Source of the DNA: Aporrectodea caliginosa
Lineage: Eukaryota; Annelida; Clitellata; Crassiclitellata; Lumbricidae
Reading direction: 5' to 3'
Length of the DNA stretch: 64,000 nt
Assembly (NCBI GenBank): GCA_020284085.1
Contig: JACEVL010000677.1
Span: 1 to 64,000, forward strand
Part shown: positions 29,330 through 40,100 of the stretch, piece after piece
Position numbering within the stretch: the first letter of the stretch is position 1
How the letters are laid out: each line of letters starts with the position of its first letter
The notes under the pieces: generated by a model
Seen by the model: only the letters and a program-made list of their open reading frames with translations
Databases searched by the model: none
Told to the model about the DNA's origin: nothing
Translations under genes and position numbers: made by a program

Positions 29330-29640
29330 TTATATGTATGCGAGTTGGTTGATGAGGCGTATAATTAGATCTTAAGTATGTTTTATTATATAAGTAATAA
29401 AAATCTGATGTAAGTAAATTACATATATGGCATATTGTTCATTGAGTATCTATAACACTTTGTTTTAAGTATCACATGTTTAGTTTGGTTGCTGTATTGG
29501 AGTAAATATTACATTGCATCATAATGCAGTAGTTCATATGTTGTAATAAGAAAAATGTAGTTGTTGTGTCTCAATGAACATGTTGAAAACAAACTTTAAG
29601 CAATTGTAATAATGTTTGTATCAAATACTTTATTTTTATT
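29330..29640. other. AT-rich spacer
   Basis: No recognised element. Confidence 0.4.
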
Positions 29641-29644
29641 TTTT

Positions 29645-30135
29645 TTAAAATTTTTTTATTTAATGAAACTTACGTTTGAGTGTATTGGATGCTTGAACAG
29701 TCTACGGGTAAAATGCCGACTTTGTGAATTACTTATATCATTTAATGTTTGTGCTGTTTTTATCAAATTTTTATTCAAAAAAGTATAATGGTAAATAGTG
29801 AATGTTGTCACAAGATGCTAAACTGAAAATTAATAAATAATCACTTAAAAGAGTACAAGTAGAATAAGAATCTAACGTCATGATATTATTATAATTAAAT
29901 TTGTATCGAATCATTTAATCACAGTGTGTGTATAACAGAAAGTAGGCCTAACCGATGCATTACTTTATGTTGTTTAACATTGAATTTTGTGACATTGTAA
30001 GGATTTATTTTGACACCTTTAAATGGTGTCGTTTGGACGTTAAATTTCTCGTTTTCATTGTATGGTATAAGCTACATTGTGAATTGTCGTCAACGAAATT
30101 TGATGTCATAAGGCGACGTTAAACCTTTGATCCAT
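29645..30135 (+). repeat. Direct duplicate of 25432-25915
   Basis: See 25432. It includes the dyad box GACACCTTTAAATGGTGTC at 30011 and the hairpin at 30084. Confidence 0.8.
30084..30123 (+). ncRNA. GTTAAAC hairpin, stem GTCGTC/GGCGAC
   Basis: Same as 25866, except that the loop-side AACGGCC has become AACGAAA. Confidence 0.45.
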
Positions 30136-30149
30136 AATAATCGTAAAAG

Positions 30150-30236
30150 AGCTTTATAAGAGCTGTATTATGCCAAACAATAATCTTTGTCGGCGGAAAC
30201 GGCCTATGTTGTCATAAGCTGCCGTTAAACTGTGGA
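30150..30236 (+). ncRNA. Putative small RNA with GTTAAAC hairpin, promoter not seen
   Basis: GAGCTGTATTATGCC, the Sm-like AATCTTTGT and hairpin GGCGG/CTGCC, then GTTAAACTGTGG. It begins 27 bp after another hairpin end and no PSE-TATA module precedes it, as expected of a retroposed copy. Confidence 0.5.
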
Positions 30237-30462
30237 TCCACGAATCAAACTTGATTATCTTAGAAACCTATCGATGGAAGAAATTTATTTCAGAATGAAG
30301 TGTATAGGTTAGTTAAGATAATTAATAAAGGTAAAATTTTGTAAATGGATATTTTAGGTTTCCTTATGTGAATGGTTTTGTATCTTACTCAAATCTGTAA
30401 ATATTTGATTGGTCTTTTACTAATACATTGTTATTATGCAATTATATACTGTGTTGCAATGT

Positions 30463-30658
30463 AAAAGAGTACTTTTAACAATTATAATACATGTATGCTT
30501 TGTTGGTTAATGGAATTTTTATTATGTGTGTTAGATACATGAACAGTTTAAAAGAGTACTTTAAACAATTATAATACATGTATACTTCTTTGGATAATGA
30601 ACATTTTTATTATAGTGTTTTTGTTATATACATGAACAGTTTAAAAGAATACCCTTAA
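30463..30658 (+). repeat. Tandem repeat, unit about 97 bp, third copy split
   Basis: Two units with AACAATTATAATACATGTAT are followed by a third that is cut at TTAAAAGAATACC and resumes at 31609. Confidence 0.7.
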
Positions 30659-31625
30659 CCAGGGGGGTGGTTGCCACCCCTAGGTTTTATTCATTTCAAA
30701 CTTGTTCCGTATGGAATAAAAATTTGACCTTTTAGGTAGCTGTAGGGGGTTCATTTACACACGTTTTGACGTAAAATGTGAGATGATATCTCACACCGTT
30801 CAAAAGTTATAGCCAATATACCCGAGGTACCAGGGGGGGGGTGGATACCACCCCCTAGACTTTCGACTATATCTTATCCGTCATTTAATATTAAGAGACG
30901 CAAATTATACCATTCTATAGAGGGAATGTGGGGCTACATTTCTATGGTCACTGAGTTGACCTGTGACAACCGGAAGTGCTCAAAATAAATAATAATACGC
31001 GTAATATGAGTGAAAAATGGCTGAATGGAAGGACTCCCCCCTTAGTTTTTTGTCTGTAGCATATTCATTTGTTTTCCTAGAAGAGAAACAAAGATAGCAT
31101 TCTTTAGAGGGAATGAAGGGCTTCATTTGCATACCTACATCTTTGTCTTTTGAATACCGGAAGTGATCAAAATAAATAATAATACGCGTAATCTGTGTGA
31201 AAATGGCTGAATACAGCATTACAACGTAAACCGATATATATGTATGGATATATATGTATGAATGTACATTTATACTATATAAACATGTGTAGGGATGATT
31301 TTGTGTATCTTTTATACATGGATTAGTTTCAAAACACACATAATCTTATATTTGTTTATCCAAAAAGTACAAAATGTACGCAATAATATACAATATTGCT
31401 AATTAAGGGGTTCCGTTGTTAAAAGTGATGTAATTTCGAGGTGCATTCACATAATGTACATCTAAATATACCATTCTGTGCAGAAATGAATGCTGAATCC
31501 ATTGCTATATTACAAGTTATGATATGTAAAACCAAACACGAAATCCAGGGGGGGTGGTAACCACCCCCCCTTGGTAGTCCGTGTTACAAAAAGCTTGGTA
31601 GCCCTAGGTTAAAAGAATACCTTAA
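30641..31625. mobile_element. Unclassified ~950-bp insertion with 17-bp flanking duplication
   Basis: TTAAAAGAATACC-TTAA flanks both sides (30641-30658 and 31609-31625, one base different). Inside are three GGGGGTGG-TT/AT-ACCACCCC palindromes near 30661, 30831 and 31549, and a doubled block with AATACGCGTAAT at 30990 and 31178. No protein is recognised. Confidence 0.6.
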
Positions 31626-31761
31626 TCAATTATAATACATGTATGCTTTGTTAGTTAATGAAATTTGTCAGTACATAATTATCATTGACAGTATGAGATG
31701 AGCTACTTTATGTTGCAAAAATATTGAATAGGGCCTATTAGTGAAATTGTAAAGCTCCGGT

Positions 31762-31797
31762 TGACACCTTTAATGGTGTCGTTCGGATGCTATAAGT
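31762..31797 (+). promoter_or_regulatory. PSE-TATA-like module of dyad type
   Basis: GACACCTTTAATGGTGTC, with TATAAG starting 29 bp after the box start. Confidence 0.45.
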
Positions 31798-31830
31798 TTC
31801 TGGTTCTGATTGTCTTGTATTTTTTCTGTA

Positions 31831-31873
31831 TTGTCGTCAACGGCCTTTGATGTCATAAGACGACGTTAAACTG
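31831..31873 (+). ncRNA. GTTAAAC hairpin, stem GTCGTC/GACGAC
   Basis: GTCGTC, AACGGCC, a loop and GACGAC give six Watson-Crick pairs, then GTTAAACTGTGG. It is the best stem of this type. Confidence 0.55.
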
Positions 31874-31889
31874 TGGTCAAATAATAAAT

Positions 31890-31972
31890 AAAAAAGCTGT
31901 AATATGCCAAAAATAATCTTTGTCGGCGGCAACATCCTATGATGTCATAGGCTGCCGTTAAACTGTGGATCC
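31890..31972 (+). ncRNA. Putative small RNA with GTTAAAC hairpin, promoter not seen
   Basis: AGCTGTAATATGCC, AATCTTTGT, hairpin GGCGGC/GCTGCC and GTTAAACTGTGG. As at 30150, it follows directly on another hairpin unit. Confidence 0.5.
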
Positions 31973-32054
31973 AATTCTTGTGATTCGTACACTCTAAATT
32001 CAAGCCAGTGACGAATTTTCTATTGGAACAAACGAGGCCAAGTGCAAATAATGG

Positions 32055-32094
32055 TTGAACCTTTTTATGACATTCATCTAGCGATATATATAAA
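32055..32094 (+). promoter_or_regulatory. PSE-TATA-like module, box shortened
   Basis: TTGAACCTTTTTATGAC; TATATATAAAAAG starts at 32085. Confidence 0.35.
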
Positions 32095-32159
32095 AAGCCT
32101 CAATTTCGGATTCAGTATGAAGGTGTGGAAAGTGTAATGTAAAGTAACTTAGATATAAT

Positions 32160-32700
32160 TATGAGGAAGCAATGTGCTTCGTCGGCAGAAAATACTTCGA
32201 ATTTATTTTATAAGAAAGTCCAAACAGTGCATAGGAAAAAGATGGCTTTTTATTTCATGATCGCAGAATACAAAAGCGCACGATAATTACAACCTCACTT
32301 ACAAGCACACAAAGCCACACATACGAGCATACGCACACAAGCACAACCACACATACACAAGCACACTAAGATGCGAACTCATGATACACGCGCGTGCGTA
32401 TACAAACACACGCTCGCGTATACACTTTTTTTGTTACGCATTCTATTATGTCTGCAATACATAACCTATGTGAATCAAACTCCTCGGTTGAGCAAAGTAA
32501 TCCATCTGCTTCCTAAATCAAAAGACTAATAAAAAAAGCTCACATACAAAGACTTCTAACAGCAATGTCGAACACACGTATGGATCCAGATATTCCACAC
32601 AGCTGGTCAACCAATTCCCATTCTTTCCCAGTCTTAGTTTGGAAATCTTGCGATTCGATGGGAGCGTCAGCTGGAAAGCAAACGGTACGTCATGCGATAC
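32160..32700. repeat. Inverted copy of 6620-7700 with the GT array shrunk
   Basis: Matching anchors are AGCACAACCACACATACACA (reverse of 7505-7530) and CTCCTCGGTTGAGCAAAG (reverse of 6745-6765). The 617-bp GT array is reduced to a few interrupted CA units. Confidence 0.7.
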
Positions 32701-32708
32701 TCTTGTCC

Positions 32709-32944
32709 CGCGTATTGTATTGTATTTGAACACTTGTTATAGCGCCTCTACCAGATTTCCTATTCAGAGGCGCTCCCGACAACTGCTGTAGTCGGAGTTT
32801 CACGCCGAAGCGCATGAGCAATTGCGAGTGAAGGACTTGCCCAGGGTCCCTACGCGACGGCTTTGAGGTGGATTCGAACCCGCAACCCTCCAGCTGCAAG
32901 GCACCGAACATACCCCCAAACCACCGCGCCCCAGTATATTGTGT
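32709..32944 (-). repeat. SINE-III
   Basis: Minus strand: B-box GGGTTCGAATCC, CORE-like CTGGGCAAGTCCTTCACTC and an ATACA tail. Confidence 0.7.
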
Positions 32945-33009
32945 TGTGTATGATTCGTCCATTACGGATTTACTATAGGAACAAACGATGCTCTGAAATA
33001 GTTGATGCT

Positions 33010-33047
33010 AGACACCTCTATAATAGAATTCTCTAACGTTATATAAA
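33010..33047 (+). promoter_or_regulatory. PSE-TATA-like module
   Basis: Box AGACACCTCTATAATA; TATATAAA starts at 33040. Confidence 0.45.
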
Positions 33048-33132
33048 GCCACATTTCAGTATCATTTTGGCTTCGTCTCATTTGTTGCTTTTACTATGAG
33101 AACAAACGAGACCATTAATTATGGTTATCGCT

Positions 33133-33170
33133 AAACACCTTTTAAATAGATTTATCTGATTGTATATATA
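33133..33170 (+). promoter_or_regulatory. PSE-TATA-like module
   Basis: Box AAACACCTTTTAAATA; TATATATA starts at 33163. Confidence 0.45.
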
Positions 33171-33259
33171 ATCTATACGCTGCATTTATAGGAAGACGTG
33201 AATGATAAGATTGTGAATTGGGGTAATTTACTGTAGGAACAAACGAGGCGTGCGTAATC

Positions 33260-33660
33260 GTAACTCGAAACTTTTACAGCGCCAAGAAAAGAGAAGTCGC
33301 GGTAACCAGCTTATTCACAAGCGCTTAATCTAAACGAAATCGATAGTCTGAGGGTCAAAATCCAGAGTTTTACAAACAGACGGTTAATGTGGATGATGTT
33401 TAGGGTTGAAACGGCGATTGAGGTTGGGGAAAGTGGAGGAATCAGGAGAGGAGTTGTGGAAAAAAACAGTGTTTTATATTTCGAGTGAAAAAACCTGTGG
33501 AGAAATTATTTGGCTTAATACTGGTTCGAATTTATTCCAAAGAGGCAGAACAGCTATGGCTATGATAAAGCGATTTGCAACTTTTGAAATTGAAAAGTCA
33601 CGATGACAAAGGTTTCGACGTTTGACGAATATTAACAACAATTAATCTTAATCAGAAAAC
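33260..33660. other. Spacer with a short open frame
   Basis: A 66-codon plus-strand frame at 33406-33606 includes KTCGEIIWLNTGSNLFQRGR. I recognise no family. Confidence 0.3.
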
Positions 33661-33723
33661 TGACTTAACGACTCTGCGTCGGGTCTAAACACGATTGGTT
33701 AGAGTCTAGAGAGGGATATTTAG

Positions 33724-33763
33724 AGACACCTTTAATTGAATAGGTGTTGAAATGGCATATAAT
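33724..33763 (+). promoter_or_regulatory. PSE-like box, dyad type
   Basis: AGACACCTTTAATTGAA followed by TAGGTGTTG; CATATAAT lies about 32 bp on. Confidence 0.35.
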
Positions 33764-33775
33764 ATATGCCAATAT

Positions 33776-33877
33776 TATTGTTATTATTATTATTATTATT
33801 ATTATTGTTATTATTATTATTCTATGAATATATATATATATATATATTATATATATGTATATATATATATATTCATA

Positions 33878-33962
<85 letters not shown>
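33776..33962. repeat. ATT/AT palindrome
   Basis: ATT units, TTCTATGAATATATAT, a short centre, ATATATATTCATAGAA and AAT units form a long inverted repeat around 33851. Confidence 0.9.
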
Positions 33963-33963
<1 letters not shown>

Positions 33964-34437
33964 TTCTTGATTGAAGCAATCCGGTTGACACACCGCAACC
34001 GGTTACAGTGTACAGTTATGCAATGGGGGACTCTGTGAGCAGTTCCTTTAAGCGGCGATAGGCGTCGCCAGTATGTGATGTGGTCAAACTTTAGACAACT
34101 TTAGCGTAAATAAACCATAGACATCATATATTAAATGTAAGATGTCTATGAAATAAACCTACCGCACAACAGAGCACACATTTTACCTAGAGTAGCCAAA
34201 CTATATCCCATCCTGGCGCCACCTATAGCAGCCATTTTTACAGAGTCCCCCATTGAAACAATTCACAAGAACACAAATGACAGAAGACATAAATCTTAAC
34301 TACTAACAGAAAAGACAACCTGCAATACAACGGCGCTAATAGCAGCCTACAAAGCATGTCCGCCCTACGGAGCTCGAACTCGGTACCTCTCGCTCTCTAT
34401 GCCAGTGTGTCATCCAATGCGCTATCGGGCCCCCTTA
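33963..34437 (-). repeat. SINE-I interrupted by a MITE
   Basis: The SINE-I body is split between GTTATGCAAT and TTGAAACAATTC by the element 34025-34251. The minus-strand head includes the B-box GAGTTCGAGC. Confidence 0.7.
34025..34251. mobile_element. 227-bp MITE with perfect 12-bp TIRs
   Basis: Ends GGGGGACTCTGT and ACAGAGTCCCCC are exact inverted repeats. Comparison with uninterrupted SINE-I (GCAATTGAAAC) shows that only AT is duplicated. A 2-bp AT duplication is known for ISL2EU-type DNA transposons, but the superfamily remains an inference. There is no coding sequence. Confidence 0.7.
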
Positions 34438-34559
34438 GCCAACCTAAAAGACTGTACACTAAAGGGTGCCGTCTGAAATTCGTTTCAGCAGTTATTGTAG
34501 TCAACGGGGCCCAACAACCCGAAGGTCTCTCTGTATGCCAGTGTGTTCACCAATGCGCT

Positions 34560-34676
34560 ATCGGACTGGTTAGAGCGTACGCATTTTAAGGCGGAGAGTA
34601 CGGGTTCGATCCTCCTCTCCTGAGACGGTTTTTGTTTAGGGACATTGAGGAAGTTGTTCACTCACAATTGCTCAAC
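34560..34676 (+). repeat. SINE-II
   Basis: A-box-like ACTGGTTAGAGCG, B-box ACGGGTTCGATCC and CORE-like GACATTGAGGAAGTTGTTCA. Confidence 0.6.
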
Positions 34677-34796
34677 GATTGATGATTGTTCGTTATATCG
34701 CAGTCAATTCTCATTCACTGACACTGAGTGTGAAGCAATGTTCAATTCTAACTCTAATCGTCATTGCAATTAATAATAGTGATTGCTAATTCGTAA

Positions 34797-34838
34797 TTGT
34801 TTGGCGACATCTTCCCTCTGCCGTTACGTCGACTTTAC
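34797..34838 (-). ncRNA. Type-A hairpin
   Basis: Minus strand: GTCGACGTAACGGCAGAG, then AAGATGTCGCCAAACAATT. It is the inverted-arm partner of 12021. Confidence 0.4.
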
Positions 34839-34892
34839 AGTCATGTCTTTTCAGGATATGAGGATGCACATACCACCATTTAACGTCTGATA

Positions 34893-34930
34893 AATAAATA
34901 GCGTCTAATGTATACTTTTTAAAGGTGTCT
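34893..34930 (-). promoter_or_regulatory. PSE-TATA-like module
   Basis: Minus-strand box AGACACCTTTAAAAAG; TATTTATT starts 30 bp after the box start. Confidence 0.45.
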
Positions 34931-35028
34931 AAATATTATTATTGTTGTTATTTAAATCGTAGTTGTTAGGCGACATCTATGTCAAGACCTTATGTCAAGA
35001 AGCACATACTACCATTTAACGTCTGATA

Positions 35029-35066
35029 AACAAATAGCGTCTAATGCATGCTTTTTAAAGGTGTCT
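35029..35066 (-). promoter_or_regulatory. PSE-TATA-like module
   Basis: Minus-strand box AGACACCTTTAAAAAG; TATTTGTT starts 30 bp after the box start. It is a local tandem copy of 34893. Confidence 0.45.
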
Positions 35067-35084
35067 AAATAGTATTGTTTTTAT

Positions 35085-35335
35085 TAGGATATTTTCTTCG
35101 TCGTCTATGATCTACGCTTTTACTGACAATATCTGATCCGTGTCCAACCTATCTCGAGTCAAGGCGTCACAGGCAGCGTCACACAGAAGACGATGGTGAC
35201 GCCGTCATGTCGTCAAGTCCACGTCATCGGAGACGTCAGACCGAATTGTCCCAACAGCAGTGAGTGACTCAATGGTGAAAAATGCTGATAATGAAGTGGC
35301 GGTGATTGTGATGATGATGATGACGATATTGGAGA
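35085..35335 (-). repeat. Inverted copy of 11640-11910
   Basis: Contains the reverse complement of CACGGATCAGATATTG and the GACGTCAC-type stretch shared with 63380. Confidence 0.7.
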
Positions 35336-35460
35336 GAAGGAGGAGGAGGAGGAGGAGGAGGAGGAGGAGGAGGAGGAAGAGGAGGAGGAGGAGGAGGAGG
35401 AGGCGGAGGAGGAGGAGGAGGAGGAGGAGGAAAAGGAGGAGGAGGAGGAAAGGAGGAGGT
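35336..35460. repeat. (AGG)n purine tract
   Basis: About 125 bp of almost pure purine on the plus strand. The open frames (poly-Arg, poly-Pro, poly-Leu) are artefacts. Confidence 0.95.
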
Positions 35461-35510
35461 AAGCATGAATGTGGTGGTGGTGGTGGTGATGACGATGATG
35501 ATGGTGACGA

Positions 35511-35628
35511 GGTGCAATTGTGAGTGAAGGACTTGCTCACGGTCCGCACACGTTTACCGTTACAGGGGAGGAGGATCGAACCCGTATACTATCCGCGCTA
35601 CAAGGCGAGGGTTTACGCCAATTGTCAC
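35511..35628 (-). repeat. SINE-II
   Basis: Minus strand GCCTTGTAGCGCGG, B-box ACGGGTTCGATCC and CGTGAGCAAGTCCTTCACTC. Confidence 0.6.
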
Positions 35629-35799
35629 CATACGCCTTTGCCGCTCCTAGATCTTTCTATGACTCTTTCCGTAGGGGATTTATGGAGTACACTGGCTGAG
35701 GGTAGTAGAAGCTACATCTTGTGGCTACCTTTGCCGCTTACGTTAGACAAACTGAGTTTTTTTCTGATGACTCACATACAAAGACATGCAGCTGATGAT

Positions 35800-35837
35800 T
35801 AAATATAGCTTAGGTTGAATGCGTTAAAAAGGTGTTT
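35800..35837 (-). promoter_or_regulatory. PSE-TATA-like module
   Basis: Minus-strand box AAACACCTTTTTAACG; TATATTTA starts 30 bp after the box start. Partner of 10827. Confidence 0.5.
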
Positions 35838-35900
35838 AGCATAAATTCATGACCTCGATCTTGTTCCTATAACAAATCTGGCAATGATTGGTTTGTTTGT

Positions 35901-35999
35901 TGCATTTTAACGACACTGTGTAATGTCATAAATGATCAGTGTCACCCTCCTCTTTTCTCCAGGCTTGGGACTTACACTACCAGAGTAGAGGTGTGTAAA
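35901..35999 (-). ncRNA. Twister-like element
   Basis: Minus strand TTACACACC, P3 CTACTCTGGTAG, GTAAGTCCCAAGCCTGG, GAGGAGGGTGACAC and a hairpin ending GTCGTTAAAATGC. Inverted-arm partner of 10667. Confidence 0.55.
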
Positions 36000-36055
36000 C
36001 AGAGCATTTTATTTCAGTGTTGATCCTGTGCGAACAGACCTTTGACTTTGACGCA

Positions 36056-36329
36056 GTGGCGTAGCTAGGATTTTACCATATGGGGTGCGTAATGCAAACC
36101 AGTAGGCTAATCTATAGAGAACCTGCACATAAGGTGGACTTTTAGGGCGATCTCTTGTGGCATAGAATTTTAGACAATCACGGAATCAACTCTCTCGATC
36201 CTACTTTCTTATTTTAAAAAATTCCCAGCGATCCGTTTATGGTCTAGCTGAAACGCATTACCAATGTTTCACGAAGTGTAGCAGATTACTTAGAATACTG
36301 CTTAAAAGCAACAACTGCTATTCTAAATT
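36056..36329. mobile_element. ~270-bp insertion with 17-bp flanking duplication
   Basis: AGACC-T/G-TTGACTTTGAC is duplicated on both sides (one mismatch) and is single in the partner at 10605-10625. The insert starts GCAGTGGCGTAGCTAGG, a start seen in many animal DNA transposons as I recall. The right end has no matching TIR, so it may be truncated. Confidence 0.5.
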
Positions 36330-36522
36330 TAGACCGTTGACTTTGACCGTCAGCTACATGTCCGAAAAATTGTCTATGGATGAATTCCAACTTAAGCAAC
36401 ACATTCAAGCCTGGATGAATATGGGAACGACGCTATTGACAAGAGAAGACCATTGCCGCTGACAGAAATTATTTCGACATATTACGGTAAGCCTTTTTAG
36501 TAATCGTTTTATTTGTAGTAAC

Positions 36523-36655
36523 GGTTAAAATCGGTTTAGAGGTGTCTAAATGGATCGGTTAAAATCAGTTTAGAGGTGTCTAAAATTTAGACCAGTCCAA
36601 TAGTGATCCATTTAGACTCTAACTGGATCACTATTGGACTGTTTTAGACATTGGT
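36523..36655. repeat. Duplicated PSE-like box beside a palindrome
   Basis: CAGTTTAGAGGTGTCTAAA occurs twice about 32 bp apart (36530 and 36562). Just after, GTCCAATAGTGATCCA and TGGATCACTATTGGAC form a perfect 16-bp inverted repeat. Confidence 0.6.
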
Positions 36656-36659
36656 TAAC

Positions 36660-37129
36660 GACTGTCAGGTCTGATTCGTGAAAAGAGCTTAAACATTGAG
36701 ATTCTTAAGTCTATACCTGAATTATTAATAAAACAATATTAACAACAAAAACAACAACAGCAGCATTAACAACAACAATAGCAATAATCGGGCCACCTCT
36801 TAGGTATTACCCCAACCCGTATGCCCGTTTGTCACAACCTGGGGTGCTAAGTAAGACCTCATCGATGTTGGTCACAGATTATCAGGTTATCTTTGCTGGT
36901 AATTAATATTTGGTATTTAATATTTAAACGTCCATTGGTGTCCAGCGAAATTGACCAACCGTCCACTCAAAATGAACAGGAGAGGAAAGACCACAAAGGA
37001 AAGGGTGATGAATGGATGGATGGAGGGAGTAATACAGTGGGGTACAGAGAGAACGAAGAAGTCATAGAGATGGACAGACAGACAGACAGACAGCGATAAA
37101 ATTCCTTAGAATGAAATCAGAGAGAAAGT
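36660..37129. repeat. Inverted copy of 10100-10480, satellite boundary
   Basis: The copy ends at AGAGAGAAAGTT, where the 47-bp satellite begins. Confidence 0.65.
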
Positions 37130-40100
37130 TTGCACATTTATATAGCACCATCAATTCCTTAGCCTATTAATGGCCATTGCACATTTATATAGCACCATCA
37201 ATTCCTTAGCCTATTAATGGCCATTGCACATTTATATAGCACCATCAATTCCTTAGCCTATTAATGGCCATTGCACATTTATATAGCACCATCAATTCCT
37301 TAGCCTATTAATGGCCATTGCACATTTATATAGCACCATCAATTCCTTAGCCTATTAATGGCAATTGCACATTTATATAGCACCATCAATTCCTTAGCCT
37401 ATTAATGGCCATTGCACATTTATATAGCACCATCAATTCCTTAGCCTATTAATGGCCATTGCACATTTATATAGCACCATCAATTCCTTAGCCTATTAAT
37501 GGCCATTGCACATTTATATAGCACCATCAATTCCTTAGCCTATTAATGGCATTGCACATTTATATAGCACCATCAATTCCTTAGCCTATTAATGGCAATT
37601 GCACATTTATATAGCACCATCAATTCCTTAGCCTATTAATGGCCATTGCACATTTATATAGCACCATCAATTCCTTAGCCTATTAATGGCAATTGCACAT
37701 TTATATAGCACCATCAATTCCTTAGCCTATTAATGGCCATTGCACATTTATATAGCACCATCAATTCCTTAGCCTATTAATGGCCATTGCACATTTATAT
37801 AGCACCATCAATTCCTTAGCCTATTAATGGCCATTGCACATTTATATAGCACCATCAATTCCTTAGCCTATTAATGGCCATTGCACATTTATATAGCACC
37901 ATCAATTCCTTAGCCTATTAATGGCAATTGCACATTTATATAGCACCATCAATTCCTTAGCCTATTAATGGCAATTGCACATTTATATAGCACCATCAAT
38001 TCCTTAGCCTATTAATGGCCATTGCACATTTATATAGCACCATCAATTCCTTAGCCTATTAATGGCCATTGCACATTTATATAGCACCATCAATTCCTTA
38101 GCCTATTAATGGCCATTGCACATTTATATAGCACCATCAATTCCTTAGCCTATTAATGGCAATTGCACATTTATATAGCACCATCAATTCCTTAGCCTAT
38201 TAATGGCAATTGCACATTTATATAGCACCATCAATTCCTTAGCCTATTAATGGCCATTGCACATTTATATAGCACCATCAATTCCTTAGCCTATTAATGG
38301 CCATTGCACATTTATATAGCACCATCAATTCCTTAGCCTATTAATGGCAATTGCACATTTATATAGCACCATCAATTCCTTAGCCTATTAATGGCCATTG
38401 CACATTTATATAGCACCATCAATTCCTTAGCCTATTAATGGCCATTGCACATTTATATAGCACCATCAATTCCTTAGCCTATTAATGGCAATTGCACATT
38501 TATATAGCACCATCAATTCCTTAGCCTATTAGCACCATTTCCTTAGCCTATTAATGGCAATTGCACATTTATATAGCACCATCAATTCCTTAGCCTATTA
38601 ATGGCCATTGCACATTTATATAGCACCATCAATTCCTTAGCCTATTAATGGCCATTGCACATTTATATAGCACCATCAATTCCTTAGCCTATTAATGGCA
38701 ATTGCACATTTATATAGCACCATCAATTCCTTAGCCTATTAATGGCCATTGCACATTTATATAGCACCATCAATTCCTTAGCCTATTAATGGCCATTGCA
38801 CATTTATATAGCACCATCAATTCCTTAGCCTATTAATGGCCATTGCACATTTATATAGCACCATCAATTCCTTAGCCTATTAATGGCCATTGCACATTTA
38901 TATAGCACCATCAATTCCTTAGCCTATTAATGGCCATTGCACATTTATATAGCACCATCAATTCCTTAGCCTATTAATGGCCATTGCACATTTATATAGC
39001 ACCATCAATTCCTTAGCCTATTAATGGCCATTGCACATTTATATAGCACCATCAATTCCTTAGCCTATTAATGGCCATTGCACATTTATATAGCACCATC
39101 AATTCCTTAGCCTATTAATGGCCATTGCACATTTATATAGCACCATCAATTCCTTAGCCTATTAATGGCCATTGCACATTTATATAGCACCATCAATTCC
39201 TTAGCACTATTAATTGGCCATTGCACATTTATATAGCACCATCAATTCCTTAGCCTATTAATGGCAATTGCACATTTATATAGCACCATCAATTCCTTAG
39301 CCTATTAATGGCCATTGCACATTTATATAGCACCATCAATTCCTTAGCCTATTAATGGCCATTGCACATTTATATAGCACCATCAATTCCTTAGCCTATT
39401 AATGGCAATTGCACATTTATATAGCACCATCAATTCCTTAGCCTATTAATGGCCATTGCACATTTATATAGCACCATCAATTCCTTAGCCTATTAATGGC
39501 CATTGCACATTTATATAGCACCATCAATTCCTTAGCCTATTAATGGCCATTGCACATTTATATAGCACCATCAATTCCTTAGCCTATTAATGGCCATTGC
39601 ACATTTATATAGCACCATCAATTCCTTAGCCTATTAATGGCCATTGCACATTTATATAGCACCATCAATTCCTTAGCCTATTAATGGCAATTGCACATTT
39701 ATATAGCACCATCAATTCCTTAGCCTATTAATGGCAATTGCACATTTATATAGCACCATCAATTCCTTAGCCTATTAATGGCATCAATTGCACATTTATA
39801 TAGCACCATCAATTCCTTAGCCTATTAATGGCCATTGCACATTTATATAGCACCATCAATTCCTTAGCCTATTAATGGCCATTGCACATTTATATAGCAC
39901 CATCAATTCCTTAGCCTATTAATGGCAATTGCACATTTATATAGCACCATCAATTCCTTAGCCTATTAATGGCCATTGCACATTTATTAATTCCTTAGCC
40001 AATTGCACATTTATATAGCACCATCAATTCCTTAGCCTATTAATGGCAATTGCACATTTATATAGCACCATCAATTCCTTAGCCTATTAATGGCCATTGC

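Larger units (their letters stand above)
28812..29330. repeat. Promoter cassette, inverted copy of 7900-8380
   Basis: The standard interior runs in the opposite direction (GAGCCGTAATCATAGTG first). The right-hand box at 29286 is GAACACCTTTTTTAAC with no clear TATA. Confidence 0.55.

Noticed and set aside
33406..33606. Small protein gene of 66 residues
   Set aside because: The sequence looks non-repetitive but has no homologue I recognise and no promoter or splice context. It is left as a spacer.
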